This document shows positions 22,869-25,222 of a DNA stretch of 25,222 nucleotides, one piece after another. The position numbers and the translations under genes were made by a program. Positions within the stretch are counted from its first letter, which is position 1, and each line of letters starts with the position of its first letter. The DNA comes from Pseudomonadota bacterium (lineage in GTDB: Bacteria; Pseudomonadota; Alphaproteobacteria; Rhizobiales; Xanthobacteraceae), in contig JAEWBW010000133.1 in the NCBI GenBank assembly GCA_023390955.1, forward strand, positions 1 to 25,222. Reading direction: 5' to 3'. Under the pieces are notes generated by a model. That model was not told where the DNA came from, searched no databases, and saw only the letters and a list, made by a program, of their open reading frames with translations.

Positions 22869-24119
22869 TCAATCGTTGCGCGTGGCGGTTTCGGAGCGCA
22901 GACGAGTGACGTCGCTCGGGTCGACGGGAGCCGCCGCACTCCCCCAGCTGTTCCGGACATAGCTGAGCACGTCGGCCACCTTGCGATCGTCCAACTGCCA
23001 GCCGAAGGACGGCATGCCGGGCGCCGTCGGCTCGTCCTTGGTGCCGACGCTGCGTGCCCCGCGCAGCACCATCCGGATCACCGTCGTCGGGTCCTTCGCG
23101 CGCGCCATCGAGGAGTCTGCAAGCGACGGGAAAAGATACGGCACGCCCTTACCTCCGATCCCGTGACAGGCCGAGCATTGATCCCGATAGATCGCGCCTC
23201 CGGCCGCCATCACCTTGCCGTCGATCGGAGCAGTGCCCGCGGCATTTTCTTTACCCGGGAGCGATTTCAGATAGGTCGCAATCGCGGCCCGGTCGCCGTC
23301 TGTCATCTTCGATGTCGACAGCTCGACGGCCTCCGCCATCGGTCCCGTTGCGGCCGTGAAACTGTTGTGGCCGGACTTCAGGTACAACGCGATATCGCCG
23401 GCGGTCCAATTGCCCAAACCGGTGCCCTTGGCGTTGGTGATGCCGGGCGCAGACCACCCCTGAAGATTTGCACCTTGCATGTATTGGTCGATGCGATCGC
23501 CCCCGAGCTGCGTCTTCGGCGTATGGCAGGCGCCGCAATGCGCCGGACCGTCGACGATGAACTTGCCGCGATTCCACTCGGCGGTCCTGGCAGGATCCGG
23601 CTTGTACTCGCCAGCGCGGAAGTAGAGCGCGTTCCAGGCGATCATGAGGGAGCGGATATTGAACGGGAAAGGCAGCGTGTTGGCGTCGCGCGTATTTCGA
23701 ACCGGCTCCAGCGAACTGAAATAGGCACGGATCGCCATCACATCGTCGCGCGACATCCTGGCGTAAGCATTGTAAGGCATCGCCGGATAGAGATGAGCTC
23801 CGGTTCGCCCGATGCCCTTTCGCACCGCGGCGTCGAACTGCTCGTCACTCCACGCTCCGATCCCGGTCTCGAGGTCCGGCGTGACGTTGGGCGAGATGAT
23901 GTTGCCAAAGGGCGTCTCGATCGCTCGCCCACCCGCAAACGGCTTGCCACCCGGTACGGTGTGGCAGCCGCCGCAGTCCGAAAGGACCGACAGATACCGG
24001 CCGCGCTCGATCTGGGTGAATTCCTGCGGGTCCGAGGAGCCGGCAACGGCCTGACAAGCGGTCGAGGCCAAAATGAGCGCGGCGAAGCCGAGCGCGCGCA
24101 TGCGGGAGGTCCTATGCAT
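22869..24119 (-). CDS. Tri-haem cytochrome c subunit of a GMC-type dehydrogenase
   Basis: This 416-aa periplasmic protein has a signal peptide (cleavage near AVAG, residue 27) and three cytochrome c domains: CGGCH 49-53, CGACH 195-199 and CSACH 315-319. The arrangement, including ISPNVTPDLETGIGAWSDEQF and HLYPAMPYNAYARMS, is that of the cytochrome subunits of gluconate, alcohol and FAD-glucose dehydrogenases, which take electrons from the flavoprotein and hand them to ubiquinone or an oxidase. ATG 24119 has GGGGAGG 7 nt upstream and overlaps the end of the GMC gene by 8 bp, so the two are translationally coupled. The next gene follows with essentially no gap. Confidence 0.95.
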   Translation of the reverse strand: MHRTSRMRALGFAALILASTACQAVAGSSDPQEFTQIERGRYLSVLSDCGGCHTVPGGKPFAGGRAIETPFGNIISPNVTPDLETGIGAWSDEQFDAAVRKGIGRTGAHLYPAMPYNAYARMSRDDVMAIRAYFSSLEPVRNTRDANTLPFPFNIRSLMIAWNALYFRAGEYKPDPARTAEWNRGKFIVDGPAHCGACHTPKTQLGGDRIDQYMQGANLQGWSAPGITNAKGTGLGNWTAGDIALYLKSGHNSFTAATGPMAEAVELSTSKMTDGDRAAIATYLKSLPGKENAAGTAPIDGKVMAAGGAIYRDQCSACHGIGGKGVPYLFPSLADSSMARAKDPTTVIRMVLRGARSVGTKDEPTAPGMPSFGWQLDDRKVADVLSYVRNSWGSAAAPVDPSDVTRLRSETATRND

Positions 24120-25222
24120 CGACCAACCTCCCCGGATTCCTGAGGTACTGGTTCCGGATTGCCGCCGCCGACCAGTAGGCCAGCGCGCCTACCGTAAGCG
24201 TCGGGTTATAGCCGGTATTTTGCGGGAACGCGCTTGCGCCCATCACGAAGAGGTTTGGAACGTCCCAGCTCTGGAGGTAGCGATTGAGGACGCTCGTCTT
24301 GGGATCAGTCCCCATGATGGCGCCGCCGTTGAGATGCGTCGTCTGATAGGTCGTGATGTCGTAAGGCCCGGTGCGGTACTGCACCGCCAGCTTATCGGCG
24401 CCCATCGCCTTGATGATTTCGGCGAACTTGTCGGTGATGAACTTGTTCTGCTTGATCTCGTTCTCCTTGAGATCCATCGTGATCCGCATCAGCGGACGTC
24501 CGAAGCGATCCTTGTAGACGGGGTCGAGATCCAGATAGATGTCGCGATATGCGTAGAAGCTGCCGTGCACGCCGGTGCCCGGCTTCACCGTGCTGAGATA
24601 ATTGTCCTTCACCGCCTTCTTCCAGTCGGCGCCCCATTTCGGCGTACCCGGCGGCACCAGCGTGCTTTCGATCGGACGCGCCCCGGTCTGGACCTGGCCC
24701 ATATAGCCGCCGCCGACGAAGCCATGGGGGGCATGATCGAAATTGTCGCCGTTGAACTCGTCGACGCACATTCCGATCGAACCCGATCCGATGAACGGGT
24801 TGAAATTGAACTTCTTGTTGTCGAAGAAGCCGTTTACCGACGAAATCGTCTGGTGCGTGTAGTTGCGCCCGACCACGCCGGTGTTCGTAACGGGATCGTA
24901 GGGCTGCCCGATCTGCGAGTGCAGAAGGAGCTGGACGTTGAACAACGCGTAAGCCGACAGGATCACGAGATCGGCCTGCTGCTCCCACTCCTCTCCGCTC
25001 GAATCGACAAATGTCACGCCGGTCGCGCGCCGACCGGAACGATCGACATTGATACGGATCACCTCGGACTTGTCGCGAAGCGTAAAGTTCGATTTGCGGA
25101 TGAGGTATGGCAGGATCGTGGTTTGCGGGGTGGCTTTCGAATAGTTGCTGCAGCCGAACCATTCGCAGAAGCCGCAATAGGTACAGGGCCCGAGGCGCAG
25201 GCCCAGCGGATTGGTATAGGCC
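24112..25222 (-). CDS. GMC-family FAD oxidoreductase, C-terminal 369 residues (N-terminus outside window)
   Basis: The frame is open to the window edge, so the FAD-binding GxGxxG region lies outside. Early in the visible part is a cysteine cluster, GPCTYCGFCEWFGCS (Cys13, 16, 19 and 24 of the visible residues), which matches the iron-sulfur-type cysteine region known from FAD glucose and gluconate dehydrogenases. The GMC C-terminal domain follows, with THLNGGAIMGTDP (active-site His) and FPQNTGYNPTLTVGALAYW (second catalytic Asn or His region). It probably oxidises a sugar, sugar acid or alcohol in the periplasm and reduces the tri-haem cytochrome encoded by the overlapping next gene. A small subunit for export may lie upstream of the window. 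Confidence 0.93.
   Translation of the reverse strand, partial: AYTNPLGLRLGPCTYCGFCEWFGCSNYSKATPQTTILPYLIRKSNFTLRDKSEVIRINVDRSGRRATGVTFVDSSGEEWEQQADLVILSAYALFNVQLLLHSQIGQPYDPVTNTGVVGRNYTHQTISSVNGFFDNKKFNFNPFIGSGSIGMCVDEFNGDNFDHAPHGFVGGGYMGQVQTGARPIESTLVPPGTPKWGADWKKAVKDNYLSTVKPGTGVHGSFYAYRDIYLDLDPVYKDRFGRPLMRITMDLKENEIKQNKFITDKFAEIIKAMGADKLAVQYRTGPYDITTYQTTHLNGGAIMGTDPKTSVLNRYLQSWDVPNLFVMGASAFPQNTGYNPTLTVGALAYWSAAAIRNQYLRNPGRLVDA

Noticed and set aside
22872..22872. TTG start for the thioredoxin-fold gene overlapping the cytochrome stop
   Set aside because: It has no ribosome-binding site and adds seven weakly supported residues. ATG 22851 was taken instead, though coupling through the TTG cannot be excluded.

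Overview
The window is high-GC DNA from an alphaproteobacterium. A Bradyrhizobium-like (Bradyrhizobiaceae) genome is the best guess. The reasons are a DUF3551 protein, the type of intergenic palindromic repeats, the many CoA-linked catabolic genes and the codon use. This is inferred from pattern recognition, not from a database search.

Layout. (1) 1-3062: the C-terminal part of a short-chain dehydrogenase, a repeat-rich spacer of about 1 kb made of several palindromic elements, an ArgE-type M20 deacetylase, and a second repeat-rich spacer. (2) 3063-6262: an acyl-CoA dehydrogenase and an APH-fold kinase on the minus strand, divergent from a TetR regulator with an operator-like inverted repeat between them. 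The pair looks like a split form of ACAD10/ACAD11 or the Lva system, in which the kinase phosphorylates a 4-hydroxyacyl-CoA and the dehydrogenase-like partner eliminates the phosphate. (3) 6539-15213: a small lipoprotein gene, then seven minus-strand genes. In transcription order these are an MFS transporter, HyuB, HyuA, a class III CoA-transferase, a BKACE (DUF849) beta-keto acid cleavage enzyme, a 71-aa unknown protein and a RidA-like protein. They look like one catabolic module with an unknown substrate. (4) 15521-16498: a TTT (Bug) periplasmic solute-binding protein.

(5) 16550-16593: the 3' part of a tRNA-Gly(UCC) gene, from anticodon loop to CCA, with no 5' half. This is the usual footprint of a tyrosine-recombinase attachment site. 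Its orientation puts an integrated element to its right, with the intact tRNA expected beyond the window. The next 700 bp hold decayed coding sequence.

(6) 17325-25222: a clade-3-like catalase, a DUF3551 protein, a secreted cyclase-family hydrolase with altered metal ligands, a YcaC-like isochorismatase-family hydrolase, and a minus-strand electron-transfer operon. The operon contains a GMC oxidoreductase (cut by the window end), a tri-haem cytochrome c, a FrnE/DsbA-like thioredoxin-fold protein and a membrane-anchored di-haem cytochrome c. The GMC enzyme and tri-haem cytochrome probably form a periplasmic sugar, alcohol or acid dehydrogenase that passes electrons to the respiratory chain.

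The strongest leads are the tRNA-derived island boundary, the kinase/dehydrogenase pair, the HyuAB-CoA-transferase-BKACE-RidA set, and the GMC/cytochrome operon with an inserted thioredoxin-fold gene. No CRISPR array, rRNA, intact tRNA, transposase or integrase was seen.
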